From the NCBI GenBank assembly GCA_016285355.1, contig JAEEQP010000023.1:1-61059 (forward strand): a DNA stretch of 61,059 bases, given 5' to 3'. The stretch comes from Bacteroidales bacterium (lineage in GTDB: Bacteria > Bacteroidota > Bacteroidia > Bacteroidales > F082). Shown piece by piece: positions 1-8,982 of this stretch. The notes beneath the pieces are model-generated. The model was given only the letters and a program-made list of their open reading frames with translations. It ran no database searches and was not told where the DNA came from. Position 1 is the first letter of the stretch. Every line of letters begins with the position of its first letter. Position numbers and translations under genes: made by a program.

Positions 1-1223
1 TTTTTGATGACAATCTTGAAATCGTAGATACAAAAATATATACCCAGAACTCTTTGGAAAGGATAAGTCGGCCGTGTCTTCTATACGACAATGGTCAGGT
101 GATTGCCTGCGGTTATTATTATGAAAGTTCAAGTAGAGCATTCCCTTATATGTATAGGTTTGACGAAAATGCCGACACCTTGGCGTGCCGCTATGTGGTG
201 CCTAAGTACTACAATGCCAATGATCCAGAGTTTCGACTGCAAGGTTTTAAATGCCATAACATTCTCAAGAATCCGTCGGGAGATGGTTATGTTTTTCTCT
301 GTAATGGGCCTGGCGGTGGGATTGGAACGGCGGTTTATGACGATAACTTTCAGTATGTGAAGGCTTACCGTTACATTTTGGGCACTCCTGGAGCGGCTGA
401 CATGGATAGTTACGCTTTAGGTGACCGAGGTTATTCCGACTATTTCCTTTCGGAAGACAGGTTGCTGTTTTTTGGAGCAAGATACCCTTGGAAGCAAGGG
501 GTTGACGAGTATTTGTTGACCCTTGGTGACCTTGACCTCAGTTGGACGGTAGGACCAGGCCAACAGGGCTATAATGTGGACTGTGGCCGAGTTAATCATT
601 ATGAAGTGGGTTTCCTTCACGAGGAGGGAAGAAACGAAGAGCCATCGGGATATGGTTGCAAATGCATGGCCACGGTGAACGACACGACCATGTATGGCTG
701 TTACATGACCATGTACTACCCAGGGGATAACAAACAGACTGGCTTGTGCCTTTTTGACCGCGACATGGAAATCCTTGGCGGTCGCTTCTTCGATGAGAAC
801 GAATACTATAAGTATTGGCCGCAATTTGTCCTTCCTTATCCTGATGGAGGCTGTTTGTTGGTCATGGACGGTGGAGAAGCTTTGTCGCCATACGTGGCCA
901 GCAAAGTGTTGAGGCTGACTCGCGAGGAGATGAACCCGATACCCACCTCGGTCAAGGAGATGTCTGTGACGGAAATTCAAGGCAAGGCGTATCCTAATCC
1001 GGCAAAGGATGTTCTGAACATTGACCTTAGCGAAGTGGGAACCATTGATGGCTGTCGCATCAGCATCACGGATGCCTTTGGACGTCCTTGCTTGGACAGG
1101 TTTATCCGTGGCGAGGGGAATGTGCTTACTATAGGCGTTTCTGGATTGAAAGCTGGGGTGTATTTCTATCGAGTTTACAATGCTGAAAAAGAACTATTAA
1201 CCGGAAAATGGATAAAACAATAA
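1..1223 (+). CDS. T9SS-exported surface protein, 5' end outside window
   Basis: The reading frame is already open at base 3, so the start lies upstream of the window and the TTG at 54 is not a real start. About 400 C-terminal residues are seen. The body has no domain I recognise; it reads like a secreted narrative-type beta protein with many aromatic residues. The last 75 or so residues are a type A T9SS sorting domain: AYPNPAKDVLNID, then a central GRPCLD region and a final GVYFYRVY...GKWIKQ. It should be exported by the Sec system, cross the outer membrane through the T9SS and be anchored on the surface. The next gene starts 4 bases after the stop and ends in a very similar GKWIK(Q/E), suggesting an operon of related paralogues. 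Confidence 0.8.
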   Translation, partial: FDDNLEIVDTKIYTQNSLERISRPCLLYDNGQVIACGYYYESSSRAFPYMYRFDENADTLACRYVVPKYYNANDPEFRLQGFKCHNILKNPSGDGYVFLCNGPGGGIGTAVYDDNFQYVKAYRYILGTPGAADMDSYALGDRGYSDYFLSEDRLLFFGARYPWKQGVDEYLLTLGDLDLSWTVGPGQQGYNVDCGRVNHYEVGFLHEEGRNEEPSGYGCKCMATVNDTTMYGCYMTMYYPGDNKQTGLCLFDRDMEILGGRFFDENEYYKYWPQFVLPYPDGGCLLVMDGGEALSPYVASKVLRLTREEMNPIPTSVKEMSVTEIQGKAYPNPAKDVLNIDLSEVGTIDGCRISITDAFGRPCLDRFIRGEGNVLTIGVSGLKAGVYFYRVYNAEKELLTGKWIKQ

Positions 1224-1227
1224 TACG

Positions 1228-2907
1228 ATGAACACAAAACACAGAATTTCAATTATTTTCGCCCTCGCGCTGGTTTTCGGGGCCAAGGCCTTTGGGCAGG
1301 AATGGGAATACACCGTGGAATTCGAGTCTTCAGACAACGGCTGGCCTGACTTCTTCGATGCAAAGCCAATGAAGAACGGTAATATCGCCGTTCCCTACAT
1401 TTACAGCTTTGCTGGATCCTCGATGGAATCATATCACCCTGGAATGGTGGTTTTGTCGCAAGACGGAATTGAACAGGCAAGGAATGATTTCTACAAGCCT
1501 TCGTTTTGGGGGCTTGCCCCTTTTGCGTTTTCCGATGATGAAGGCTCAACCTACATTTTGGTCGCCTACAATCCCGACCATGATTCTACTAGTGCCAATT
1601 ATTTCATGAACTTTGATAATCCTCCAGACCATTCCATTCTTGGATTGTATAAACTGGATGAACAATTAACCATCGTGGAAAATCATGAAATTGAGATTCC
1701 CATTGACACACTCAACAGTCCGACGCCATCCATTGAAGGTGAGTTGTTCAATTCACTCTGTGGAAACATCTATCTCTTTTCTGCCATCGAAGACGAAGGA
1801 ACTGTTGTCGGCGGCTATACAAAGAAACCAACTTTTGATATATTCAATTCGCGTGGCAACGATAGCATATTCTTCTTTAGAATGGGTTTTGACGGTACTC
1901 TCATAAGCAGAAAAGGTTATGAAATTGACATGTTGCATGAAGCGGGTGGAGCCTGTCTTTGGGAGGTTGTTTTGAGGCGAAATGTGATTGCGAAACGGGA
2001 TAATGGATTCGCTTTTTATTATCCCGAGCAGTACCCTGTTCAATATGGCGGGAAAAGTGGTGAAAGAAACAGAGGAGTTCCAGGCACAGCCTATTATTTG
2101 GACGAGGATTTAAACATTGTTGCCGAGAAGAATTTTCATTACACAAGCGACAGGACGGACTATTTTGCCGACCTTTCAGTGGTGCGTAGTGACCACAATA
2201 CGGTTTATGCCTCCTCAGCATTTTTGAAGCCCGATGGATATGGCAAAACGGGGTGTTGCTTGTATGAATACGATGAATTTTTTGATGAACGTCCAGATGA
2301 TTTGCTCATCCTTCAGAAAATAGAAAGAACCAGTACCGATGCAGATTGGGATTATGCTGCACGACTGAATGGTGTTGCGCTAGCAAAAGACAAAACCTTA
2401 TTCTATGCGTATTCGTTGGAAGGTTCGCGCATGATGATAGAACATTTGGATTTGAACTTCGATACCATTACGACACTTTACCATGAAATAGGAGGATACA
2501 ACAACCAAAACAGGGTCATCGGAATTGAAGCCACTGAAGACGGAGGATTGTTGGTTGTATCTTCCACAATCAATCTATCGACTGCACATGGATGGTTGAG
2601 GGTCACCAAATTTCCTGCCGAGGCCTTTGTGGGCATTGAGGAGGCGCACACCAATGGCTTGAAGCTGGCCATCGCCTATCCCAATCCAGGGAAAGATGTG
2701 CTGAACATCTGCACGGCCTTGCAAAATGCCCGCGTGGAGGTGTACGACACCAACGGCAGGCTCATCCACAGCCAAGCCCTCACGGAGAATGTGACGGTGA
2801 TTGATGCAACAGATTGGGCTGAAGCTGTTTATGTTTGGAAGGTGATGGTTGGCACTTCGACAGGCTCAGTGACCGAAGCGGAAAGCGGGAAGTGGATAAA
2901 AGAGTGA
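1228..2907 (+). CDS. T9SS-exported surface protein
   Basis: A 559-residue protein. Residues 1-23 form a signal peptide (charged start, hydrophobic FALALVFGAKAFG, cleavage before QEW). The central part has no recognised domain but resembles the preceding protein in composition and general design. Residues from about 482 form a T9SS type A sorting domain (AYPNPGKDVLNICTAL, then VYVWKVMVG...GKWIKE). The ATG is 4 bases after the previous stop, so the two are probably co-transcribed. Function unknown; surface location is the only safe inference. Confidence 0.8.
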   Translation: MNTKHRISIIFALALVFGAKAFGQEWEYTVEFESSDNGWPDFFDAKPMKNGNIAVPYIYSFAGSSMESYHPGMVVLSQDGIEQARNDFYKPSFWGLAPFAFSDDEGSTYILVAYNPDHDSTSANYFMNFDNPPDHSILGLYKLDEQLTIVENHEIEIPIDTLNSPTPSIEGELFNSLCGNIYLFSAIEDEGTVVGGYTKKPTFDIFNSRGNDSIFFFRMGFDGTLISRKGYEIDMLHEAGGACLWEVVLRRNVIAKRDNGFAFYYPEQYPVQYGGKSGERNRGVPGTAYYLDEDLNIVAEKNFHYTSDRTDYFADLSVVRSDHNTVYASSAFLKPDGYGKTGCCLYEYDEFFDERPDDLLILQKIERTSTDADWDYAARLNGVALAKDKTLFYAYSLEGSRMMIEHLDLNFDTITTLYHEIGGYNNQNRVIGIEATEDGGLLVVSSTINLSTAHGWLRVTKFPAEAFVGIEEAHTNGLKLAIAYPNPGKDVLNICTALQNARVEVYDTNGRLIHSQALTENVTVIDATDWAEAVYVWKVMVGTSTGSVTEAESGKWIKE

Positions 2908-2982
2908 AATGAAATGAACTAATTGCATAAAAAAGGCTTATATTTGAAGCCTAAAACAAGTAATGAAAACCTAAATAAATAT

Positions 2983-4305
2983 ATGAAGAATAATTACAAA
3001 CCACAAAGAAAAGTCCTTCTCTTTCTATTACTAACAGTAGCATGTTTTGGGAAGGCGCAACAATGGCACGAGCTCAACACAGGAGTTGTAGAAGACCTTT
3101 ACGATGTCTGCTGCATCGATACCAACACGGTGTTCGTCTGCGGACAAAACGGCCTGATATTGAAAACCGAGGATGGAGGAAACAGTTGGCAGGAGAAATA
3201 CAGAAATGAAGGATGGGAGATCTTTAGTGTCAGGTTTTCTGATGACAGAAATGGTTATGCGTTAGTTTGGGATGAAAATCGTTTTTTCACTATGCAAACA
3301 GAAGATTACGGAGAATCATGGTTCCCGACAACACGGGATTATTCATTAACTAGGAGTTTTGGAGGAAATCGTTATGGTACATTAACATGGATGGGTTATG
3401 GGAAACCGATGGAATTGTATCTTACAGACAATGGTGTATTATACATCATAGACTTTGGCCATCTATATAAAAGTACTGATGGTGGTGAGACCTTCGAATT
3501 TGCCGATTTAGGATTAAGAGAAGGTGGTTGGGAAGCATATTTTGAGGATAATATTGGCTTAGTGATTGGTTGCGACAGATACCTTGAAAATGTAATGAGG
3601 GTCATGAAAACTGATGATTATGGTGAGCATTGGGAGAACATCGCCAACTATGAGTTTACCTCTTATAAACTGGGCTCGGTATATTTTGAAGACGAAAGAC
3701 GCATCAAGGTTTTTGGTGAGTTCTATAATGAGTATGGTCAGTGCTATGGCGTTATAGAAACAAATGACGGCTTTGAGCATATAACGATGTCAGATTATAA
3801 TTCATATTACATCCCTTATTTCGATATTGATTTCTCAAATGAGCGCGGCTGCTATATCAACAGTTGGGAATATGATAAGGATCCGTATATCGAAAGCGTA
3901 GCTTATGTGACGGAAGATGCAGGAGCGTCATGGTTCAAAGTGTCGCATGGGATTGATAATTATGAATTCTTGTACTGCGTATCCGCAACAGGTTCTGATA
4001 TTTTTGTTTCTTCGCAAAATGGCAGATTGTATAAATATGACAGCACACCCGTGCAAGGAGTCGAGGAAAACAGAATTGAGTTGAGCATATTTCCTAATCC
4101 TATTGGACAGATACTTGAAATTACCACTAAGAATGCTCAAAAATTAGAGATATTTGACAATTTTGGCAGGAAGATATTTGAAATAAAAGCAGAACAAGAC
4201 CATTTCGTGTTAGATGCCACAAAGTTTGATATTGGTATTTATTACATTGTTGTAACAGACAAAGAGGGGATCTGCCATGTTAAGAAAGTGGTTAAAGTTA
4301 AATAA
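2983..4305 (+). CDS. Secreted Asp-box (BNR/Ycf48-like) repeat protein with T9SS domain
   Basis: I chose the ATG at 2983 over an upstream TTG because it gives a clean signal peptide (KKxx basic start, LLFLLLTVACFGKAQ). The mature protein has at least five Asp-box-like turns of the form TEDGGNSW, TEDYGESW, STDGGETF, TDDYGEHW and TEDAGASW. These are typical of beta-propellers of the sortilin/Ycf48/sialidase type. The C-terminus is a T9SS sorting domain (IFPNPIGQILEI, then GIYYIVVTD). A small hairpin (AGGCTT / AAGCCT, 2934-2952) precedes the gene. No catalytic residues can be assigned, so it is more likely a binding or scaffold protein than an enzyme. Confidence 0.75.
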   Translation: MKNNYKPQRKVLLFLLLTVACFGKAQQWHELNTGVVEDLYDVCCIDTNTVFVCGQNGLILKTEDGGNSWQEKYRNEGWEIFSVRFSDDRNGYALVWDENRFFTMQTEDYGESWFPTTRDYSLTRSFGGNRYGTLTWMGYGKPMELYLTDNGVLYIIDFGHLYKSTDGGETFEFADLGLREGGWEAYFEDNIGLVIGCDRYLENVMRVMKTDDYGEHWENIANYEFTSYKLGSVYFEDERRIKVFGEFYNEYGQCYGVIETNDGFEHITMSDYNSYYIPYFDIDFSNERGCYINSWEYDKDPYIESVAYVTEDAGASWFKVSHGIDNYEFLYCVSATGSDIFVSSQNGRLYKYDSTPVQGVEENRIELSIFPNPIGQILEITTKNAQKLEIFDNFGRKIFEIKAEQDHFVLDATKFDIGIYYIVVTDKEGICHVKKVVKVK

Positions 4306-4351
4306 GATAATAGAGTTATTAAATATTGCCACATACAAACACAAGAGAAAT

Positions 4352-4660
4352 ATGAAAAAATATTTATTATTTACAATTACAATATTGTGTAATTTAATGG
4401 TTCAAGCCCAAAAAATTGAAGCCGTGGATGAAACGGAAGGGACTGCTTTTACATTGTGTCCAAATCCCGCCAGCGGGGTTGTGCGCATTGAGGGTGTTGA
4501 GGCTGATGAGGTTTGGTTTTATAATGCTTTGGGGCAGGTGGTGAAGACAGTGCGGGGGACGAATGAGATTGATTTGAGTGGTTGGGTGAATGGGGTTTAT
4601 TTGCTGCGCATCACAGATGCGGAGGGAAAAGTATACACGAATAAAATCACGATACGATGA
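4352..4660 (+). CDS. Mini-protein: signal peptide plus solitary T9SS sorting domain
   Basis: Only 102 residues from the ATG at 4352, the start that gives a signal peptide (KKYLLFTITILCNLMVQAQ). After about 12 linker residues the rest is a T9SS type A sorting domain (LCPNPASGVVRIEGVE, then YLLRITDAEGKVYTNKI). There is no passenger domain. The sorting domain closely resembles that of the next gene: IEGVEA(D/E)EVW, GLGQVVK and LLR(I/V)TDAEGK recur. The stop overlaps the next start (ATGA), so the pair is translationally coupled. It may be a deletion remnant of a larger paralogue or a genuine mini-substrate. An upstream ATG at 4277 overlaps the preceding gene and is unlikely. Confidence 0.7.
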   Translation: MKKYLLFTITILCNLMVQAQKIEAVDETEGTAFTLCPNPASGVVRIEGVEADEVWFYNALGQVVKTVRGTNEIDLSGWVNGVYLLRITDAEGKVYTNKITIR

Positions 4661-6162
4661 AAAACATAAAGTTTTACACCTTGCTTGCGTTCCTGCTGAT
4701 GGCGGGAGGGGTGACGATGCAGGCGCAGGAAAACGACAGGACGCTTGAATACGGTTATTGGGCTGATGTCGTAACCGAACAGCCTGAAGGCTATGTGGTT
4801 GACGCCGAAGGCAATGTGGAAATCTACACACCTGAAGGTTTGGCTTGGCTTTCGTGTGTTGTAAACGGGCTGAACGGCTGCGAGCCTGACAATTTTGACG
4901 GACGCACCGTAAGACTGATGGCCGACCTTAATCTTGAAGAAACGTACGGCTTGATGAACCTTGTTCCCATAGGAAACCGTGAACACCGTTTTATGGCCAC
5001 CTTCGATGGTCAAGATCATAGTATTGATGGACTGTTTATACTTAATTCCTTGGGAGAGGAAATGCGAATGGATATGGGGTTGTTTGGCTATTTGTATCAT
5101 GGCACGGTGAAAAACCTGTCGCTCAATTCCGGTTTTTATGCTTATATGCATCCATTTGACATGAATACAGGAACATACGAGCTTTATTATGACGCACTTG
5201 TTGCCGCTGTTGCGGATTCCCTCTCAGTGGTGGACGGTTGTACATGCAGGCTTAAAATGTTGGAAGCAGTAGGAAATGCACATGCCGGCGGGACATATAT
5301 GGCAAGCGTTGTCGGCTTGAACCGCAATTCTATTGTTCGCAATTGTTGCTACGAAATGGATAGGTATTCTCAGCTTGGGGCAATAGATGTAGGCGGTATC
5401 GTCTTGCGTAACCTTTGTGAAGGCGATTATGCTGATGCCATTGTGGAGAACTGCTATTTTTACGGAAGCCTGATGGGATCTTTCAGCGATGAAAACATGG
5501 GTGGTATCGTGTGTTTTAACGAAACTGTTTCCAATGGGAAGAAAGCCATTGTAAGGAATTGCTATTCGGAATTGCTGGACTATTTGACTGGTCATTATAA
5601 TAAAGGTTGTATTGTGGCATACAACTCGGAGGGCAGTGTTGTTGAAAATTGCTTTGCCGATGTCAGTGGGCAACAAGGATTGAATGGGTTGTTTGGCACT
5701 AATTTGGGCGAGACGATCAATTGCACGGAATTCGTTCCCTATATCTATATGGGTGATGGGGTGTTATCGGAACCATTCGTGATTGGCGAAACGCAAACTG
5801 ACAGATTGGTTGAGGCACTAAACGCATGGGTTAATGCACAAGAAGAGCCTAACCTGTATCGGGAATGGATTGAAGGGCTCACTATTTATGTCCCTCAATT
5901 TGGAGAGTTTTGGGATGATATTGCCGACAATGAATCATTTTCAAGCGTTTTAGTTTATCCTAATCCTGTAATAGATAGGGTTGTTATTGAAGGCGTTGAG
6001 GCTGAGGAGGTTTGGGTTTATAATGGGCTTGGGCAAGTGGTGAAGAGCGTGCAAGGCAGTAATGAAATCAATGTGAGTAGTTTGGCGGAAGGGTTTTATC
6101 TACTGCGCGTTACGGATGCGGAGGGAAAAAACTATACGGCGCGGGTGGCGGTGAAAAAATAG
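4657..6162 (+). CDS. Secreted GLUG/beta-helix-like protein with T9SS domain
   Basis: A 501-residue protein with signal peptide (LLAFLLMAGGVTMQAQ). The body contains repeated short units such as IVRNCCYE, IVENCYFYGSLMG, IVRNCYSE and VVENCFADVSGQ. This pattern is typical of right-handed beta-helices and GLUG-motif surface proteins. The C-terminal 70 residues are a T9SS type A sorting domain (VYPNPVIDRVVIEGVE, then YLLRVTDAEGKNYTARV). It overlaps the preceding mini-protein by ATGA. The stop is followed within two bases by a palindromic repeat element. The role is probably adhesion or carbohydrate contact, inferred from fold type only. Confidence 0.75.
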   Translation: MKNIKFYTLLAFLLMAGGVTMQAQENDRTLEYGYWADVVTEQPEGYVVDAEGNVEIYTPEGLAWLSCVVNGLNGCEPDNFDGRTVRLMADLNLEETYGLMNLVPIGNREHRFMATFDGQDHSIDGLFILNSLGEEMRMDMGLFGYLYHGTVKNLSLNSGFYAYMHPFDMNTGTYELYYDALVAAVADSLSVVDGCTCRLKMLEAVGNAHAGGTYMASVVGLNRNSIVRNCCYEMDRYSQLGAIDVGGIVLRNLCEGDYADAIVENCYFYGSLMGSFSDENMGGIVCFNETVSNGKKAIVRNCYSELLDYLTGHYNKGCIVAYNSEGSVVENCFADVSGQQGLNGLFGTNLGETINCTEFVPYIYMGDGVLSEPFVIGETQTDRLVEALNAWVNAQEEPNLYREWIEGLTIYVPQFGEFWDDIADNESFSSVLVYPNPVIDRVVIEGVEAEEVWVYNGLGQVVKSVQGSNEINVSSLAEGFYLLRVTDAEGKNYTARVAVKK

Positions 6163-6163
6163 A

Positions 6164-6300
6164 GATTCCCCTTCGCTTCGCTCGGGGAATGGAGCGGAGA
6201 CATAAAGTTAAACGCGGCGGCTGTAAAAGTTACAAATGTGTAACGGTTACATGCCGCCGCGGTTCACAAAATAATAGCCGCTCCATTCCCTTTGGGAATC
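6164..6300. repeat. Nested palindromic repeat element, copy 1 of 3
   Basis: About 137 bases, starting directly after a stop codon. Outer arms GATTCCC...GGGAATC, next arms GGAGCGG...CCGCTCC, and a GC core GCGGCGG...CCGCCGC enclose about 35 bases. The same architecture recurs at 19160 and 49808. It could fold into a long cruciform or RNA hairpin. It resembles a MITE or REP-type element; no transposase is encoded. Confidence 0.75.
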
Positions 6301-6347
6301 TGTATTCATTTTTTGCTTTTTTCGTTCCGTTGTATCAGATTTTGCTT

Positions 6348-6355
6348 TATCTTTG
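6348..6355 (+). promoter_or_regulatory. Promoter -7 box before the B12 riboswitch
   Basis: TATCTTTG matches the Bacteroidetes -7 consensus TAnnTTTG and lies just before the riboswitch aptamer, as expected for its transcription start. The -33 element is not clear. Confidence 0.5.
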
Positions 6356-6359
6356 CCGC

Positions 6360-6570
6360 CGATAAGCGGTGCCGCGAGGCTCAATAGGGAATCGGGTGAG
6401 AATCCCGTACAGTTCCCGCTGCTGTAAGCTCTTCGCGCTGGTCACTATGCCACTGAAAACAAAGTCTTTCGGGAAGGCGGCCAGACAAAGGAGTAAGTCA
6501 GAAGACCTGCCGCCTGTCGTGAAACAAAGCTTTCGGGACAAGAGCTGGCTTTCCTTATAGATTAAGGTGT
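6360..6570 (+). promoter_or_regulatory. Cobalamin (B12) riboswitch
   Basis: The conserved aptamer blocks appear in order. GGTGCC is at 6369. AATAGGGAATCGGGTGAGAA follows at about 6384, then ACAGTTCCCGCTGCTGTAA, then GCCACTG near 6449, then GGGAAGGC. The B12 box AGTCAGAAGACCTGCC is at 6496-6511. This is the classic adenosylcobalamin riboswitch layout. It lies upstream of the surface-protein operon beginning at 6635, so the operon should be switched off when B12 is plentiful. The downstream bases to about 6600 would hold the expression platform. Confidence 0.95.
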
Positions 6571-6634
6571 ACCCTCATTTCCCGCAAGCATTGTAATGTA
6601 ATGGATTGAATGTCAAACCTAAAATTATATTATT

Positions 6635-7885
6635 ATGCGTAAAAACTTTACATTATTGTTCCTTCTTGGAATTTTTGGTCTGTTTACGACCAATTTGTTT
6701 GCACAACAAGATGCCACTATCGATCCTGCCGACATCCAATACTGGATTGGCGAGGGTGAAAACGAGGTTGTGGTTGCACTCAGCTGGTGCAGCAACACTG
6801 AAACAGCTTTGGCCTGGGGCTACCGTTTCAATGGCGAAGCCACTGTTTTCCAAGCTCTTACTGATATTGCAGCTGCCGACAGCCGCTTGACAGTAATCGG
6901 GGTTGCTCCCACCAACATTACCTATGTGGATGATGAATACGACCTGACCATGTGCCCTAATCCAGAAGCCCAATGGGGTGATCCCGATTATGATATTCCC
7001 ATGCATGGCGTGAATGGCTTGATGGGTCAGAACATGATGTCTGAAGAACCGATTCATAACAACGACTTCGTGAAGATTGGTGGTTATGCTTGCAGTATTA
7101 TTTCTGCCGACTGGACCACCATCTCTTGGACTACAGAGATTATTCCTGCCACTGACCCGAATGCAGTCGTTGACGCTACTATTTCAGCTGACGAGATCCT
7201 GTTTTGGGTTGGCGAAGGCGAAAACGAGGTTGTGGTTGCACTCAGCTGGTGCAGCTACACCGAAGCTGCTCTGGCCTGGGGCTACCGTTTCAATGGTGAA
7301 GCCACTGTTTTCCAAGCACTAACTGCTATTGCAGATGCTGACAATCGCTTGACGGTCATCGGTACTGCTCCCACCAACATCACTTACGTGGATGACGAAT
7401 ACGACCTGACGATGTGCCCCAACCCAGATGCACAATGGGGCGATCCCGATTATGATGTTCCCATGCATAGCGTGAATGGCTTGATGGGTATGAATATGAT
7501 GGCTGAAGAACCGATTCACAACAACGACTTTGTAAAGATTGGTGGTTATGCCTGCGGTGTCATGTCTGCCGATTGGACCACCATTGCTTGGGAACAACCC
7601 ATTGAACCCGCTATCAACAACACGGGCGTGAACGAAAGCCAGTCCAGCACTCTGGCTGTATATCCGAATCCTGCTATTAATGAAGCCTTCGTGACTGTCA
7701 CCAATGCTGGAATGACCACTGTTTCTGTCTACGACATCCAAGGCCATCTGGTCAGCGAGCAAAGCGTTGACGCAAAGGCTGGCGAACAAGTCCGCATCAG
7801 CACCGAAACGCTGAATGCAGGTGTGTACTTCATCACCGTGAGCAGCGACAGTGCTGTGCGTACCGCTAAACTCGTGGTGAAATGA
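6635..7885 (+). CDS. T9SS surface protein with two tandem ~160-residue repeats, B12-regulated
   Basis: A 416-residue protein with a signal peptide ending at FAQQD. Residues about 26-175 and 186-335 are two nearly identical repeats. Each runs from (I/L)xYW/FW(I/V)GEGENEVVVALSW through WGYRFNGEATVFQAL, TVIG.APTNITYVDDEYDLT and MCPNP.AQWGDPDYD to NNDFVKIGGYAC. Each repeat has four cysteines. The C-terminus is a T9SS sorting domain (VYPNPAINEAF, then GVYFITVSS). I recall YW.G.G.n.a.lvi.W...WGYRWdG domains in other secreted bacterial proteins but know no proven ligand. The riboswitch upstream makes a role in cobalamin or corrinoid capture the best inference. Confidence 0.75.
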   Translation: MRKNFTLLFLLGIFGLFTTNLFAQQDATIDPADIQYWIGEGENEVVVALSWCSNTETALAWGYRFNGEATVFQALTDIAAADSRLTVIGVAPTNITYVDDEYDLTMCPNPEAQWGDPDYDIPMHGVNGLMGQNMMSEEPIHNNDFVKIGGYACSIISADWTTISWTTEIIPATDPNAVVDATISADEILFWVGEGENEVVVALSWCSYTEAALAWGYRFNGEATVFQALTAIADADNRLTVIGTAPTNITYVDDEYDLTMCPNPDAQWGDPDYDVPMHSVNGLMGMNMMAEEPIHNNDFVKIGGYACGVMSADWTTIAWEQPIEPAINNTGVNESQSSTLAVYPNPAINEAFVTVTNAGMTTVSVYDIQGHLVSEQSVDAKAGEQVRISTETLNAGVYFITVSSDSAVRTAKLVVK

Positions 7886-8865
7886 TGAAAAGGATTTCCA
7901 TCCTGCTGTTGGCTTTGGTGCCGACGATGCTTTGGGCGCAGTTCGCGCCTGAGGCGGGTGTCGTCGGCACCACGGCCATGCATGCCGACTCGTCGGCTTT
8001 CGTGGCTTGGGCTACAGGAATCGAAGTGGAACGTGGTCCGATGAATATCGCCGATCCGAGTCTTGGCTTGGCGAGTTTTGGCCCCGATTTGTCAGTGGTG
8101 TTAGGTAAGCCAGGCGGCACAATGGATGTCATCAGCCTCGGCGACGGTGGTTCGGCTACCTTGACTTTTGCCTCGCCCATCTACAATGGTCCAGGCCCTG
8201 ACTTCGCGGTGTTCGAGAATGGCCTTGTCAACGCTCAGGACAACACCATCTGTTTCCTTGAATTGGCCTTTGTGGAAGTCAGTTCCGATGGCGAGAACTT
8301 CTTCCGCTTCCCTGCTGTAAGTAAGGTTCAGGATACTGCTCAGGTGGGTGGCTTTGATTGTATCCATGCAAGCCTGATTCACAACTTCGCTGGAAAATAT
8401 TCGGTGTTCTACGGCACGCCTTTTGACCTTGACGAGGTGGAAGACAACGCCCTGCTTGACAAAATGAAGGTCACCCATGTCCGCATTATCGACGTGGTGG
8501 GTGACATTGATCCTGAATATGCTACCAAGGACTCGGAAGACCATATTGTCAACGATCCGTGGCCCACTCCTTTCGGTTCCAGTGGCTTCGACTTGGATGC
8601 TGTCGGTGTGATTTACGACATAGCCCACTACGATGTTCCTGAAAACGAAATTGAAGCCGTTGCCGTCTATCCCAATCCGGTGAAGGACCAGCTGACGGTG
8701 AATGCTGAAAACCTGCAGTCGGTTGAGGTCTACAATCTTGTGGGACAGTTGGTGATGACTTCCTCATCCTCTGTCATCGACATGAGCGATTTGAACGAAG
8801 GCATTTATTTCGTTCGCGTCACCGCTGAGGGCAAGACGGTTACGAAACGTATTGTGAAACAATAA
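7882..8865 (+). CDS. T9SS-exported cell-surface protein of the B12 operon
   Basis: A 327-residue protein that overlaps the previous stop by ATGA, so it is translationally coupled. Signal peptide LLLALVPTMLWAQ. The mature domain starts FAPEAG..GTTAMHADS and includes GDGGSATLTF and GPGPDFAVFENG. The second half carries VEVSSDGENFFRFP and DLDAVGVIYD. This layout is common in secreted Bacteroidetes proteins. The C-terminus is a T9SS domain (VYPNPVKDQLTV, then GIYFVRVTAEGKTVTKRIV). I recognise the family as a surface protein often found near TonB/B12 uptake genes but not its biochemical function. It shares riboswitch control with its neighbour. Confidence 0.7.
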   Translation: MMKRISILLLALVPTMLWAQFAPEAGVVGTTAMHADSSAFVAWATGIEVERGPMNIADPSLGLASFGPDLSVVLGKPGGTMDVISLGDGGSATLTFASPIYNGPGPDFAVFENGLVNAQDNTICFLELAFVEVSSDGENFFRFPAVSKVQDTAQVGGFDCIHASLIHNFAGKYSVFYGTPFDLDEVEDNALLDKMKVTHVRIIDVVGDIDPEYATKDSEDHIVNDPWPTPFGSSGFDLDAVGVIYDIAHYDVPENEIEAVAVYPNPVKDQLTVNAENLQSVEVYNLVGQLVMTSSSSVIDMSDLNEGIYFVRVTAEGKTVTKRIVKQ

Positions 8866-8873
8866 ATTAGTAC

Positions 8874-8970
8874 GATGACCGATGGCTATGACAATGACCG
8901 CATATAATTTAATGTGAACTTATCCTATTTCAAAAAGCGGTCATAGTCATTGTCAATAATCATAGTCAAA
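8874..8970. repeat. Period-7 intergenic element (locus A)
   Basis: Left arm heptads gatgacc gatggct and atgacaa tgaccgc (8874-8901). Right arm heptads agcggtc atagtca and ttgtcaa taatcat agtcaaa (8936-8970). GAC/GAT-type words on the left become GTC/TCA-type words on the right, so the arms are partly inverted copies. It ends just before the ATG at 8983. Confidence 0.65.
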
Positions 8971-8982
8971 ACACAAACTAAG

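Noticed and set aside
2923..2982. TTG start for the Asp-box protein
   Set aside because: The ATG at 2983 gives a proper signal peptide; the extension would place 20 hydrophilic residues before it.
6347..6560. Short open frames on both strands over the riboswitch
   Set aside because: The region matches conserved cobalamin aptamer blocks, and the frames cross them without protein-like features.
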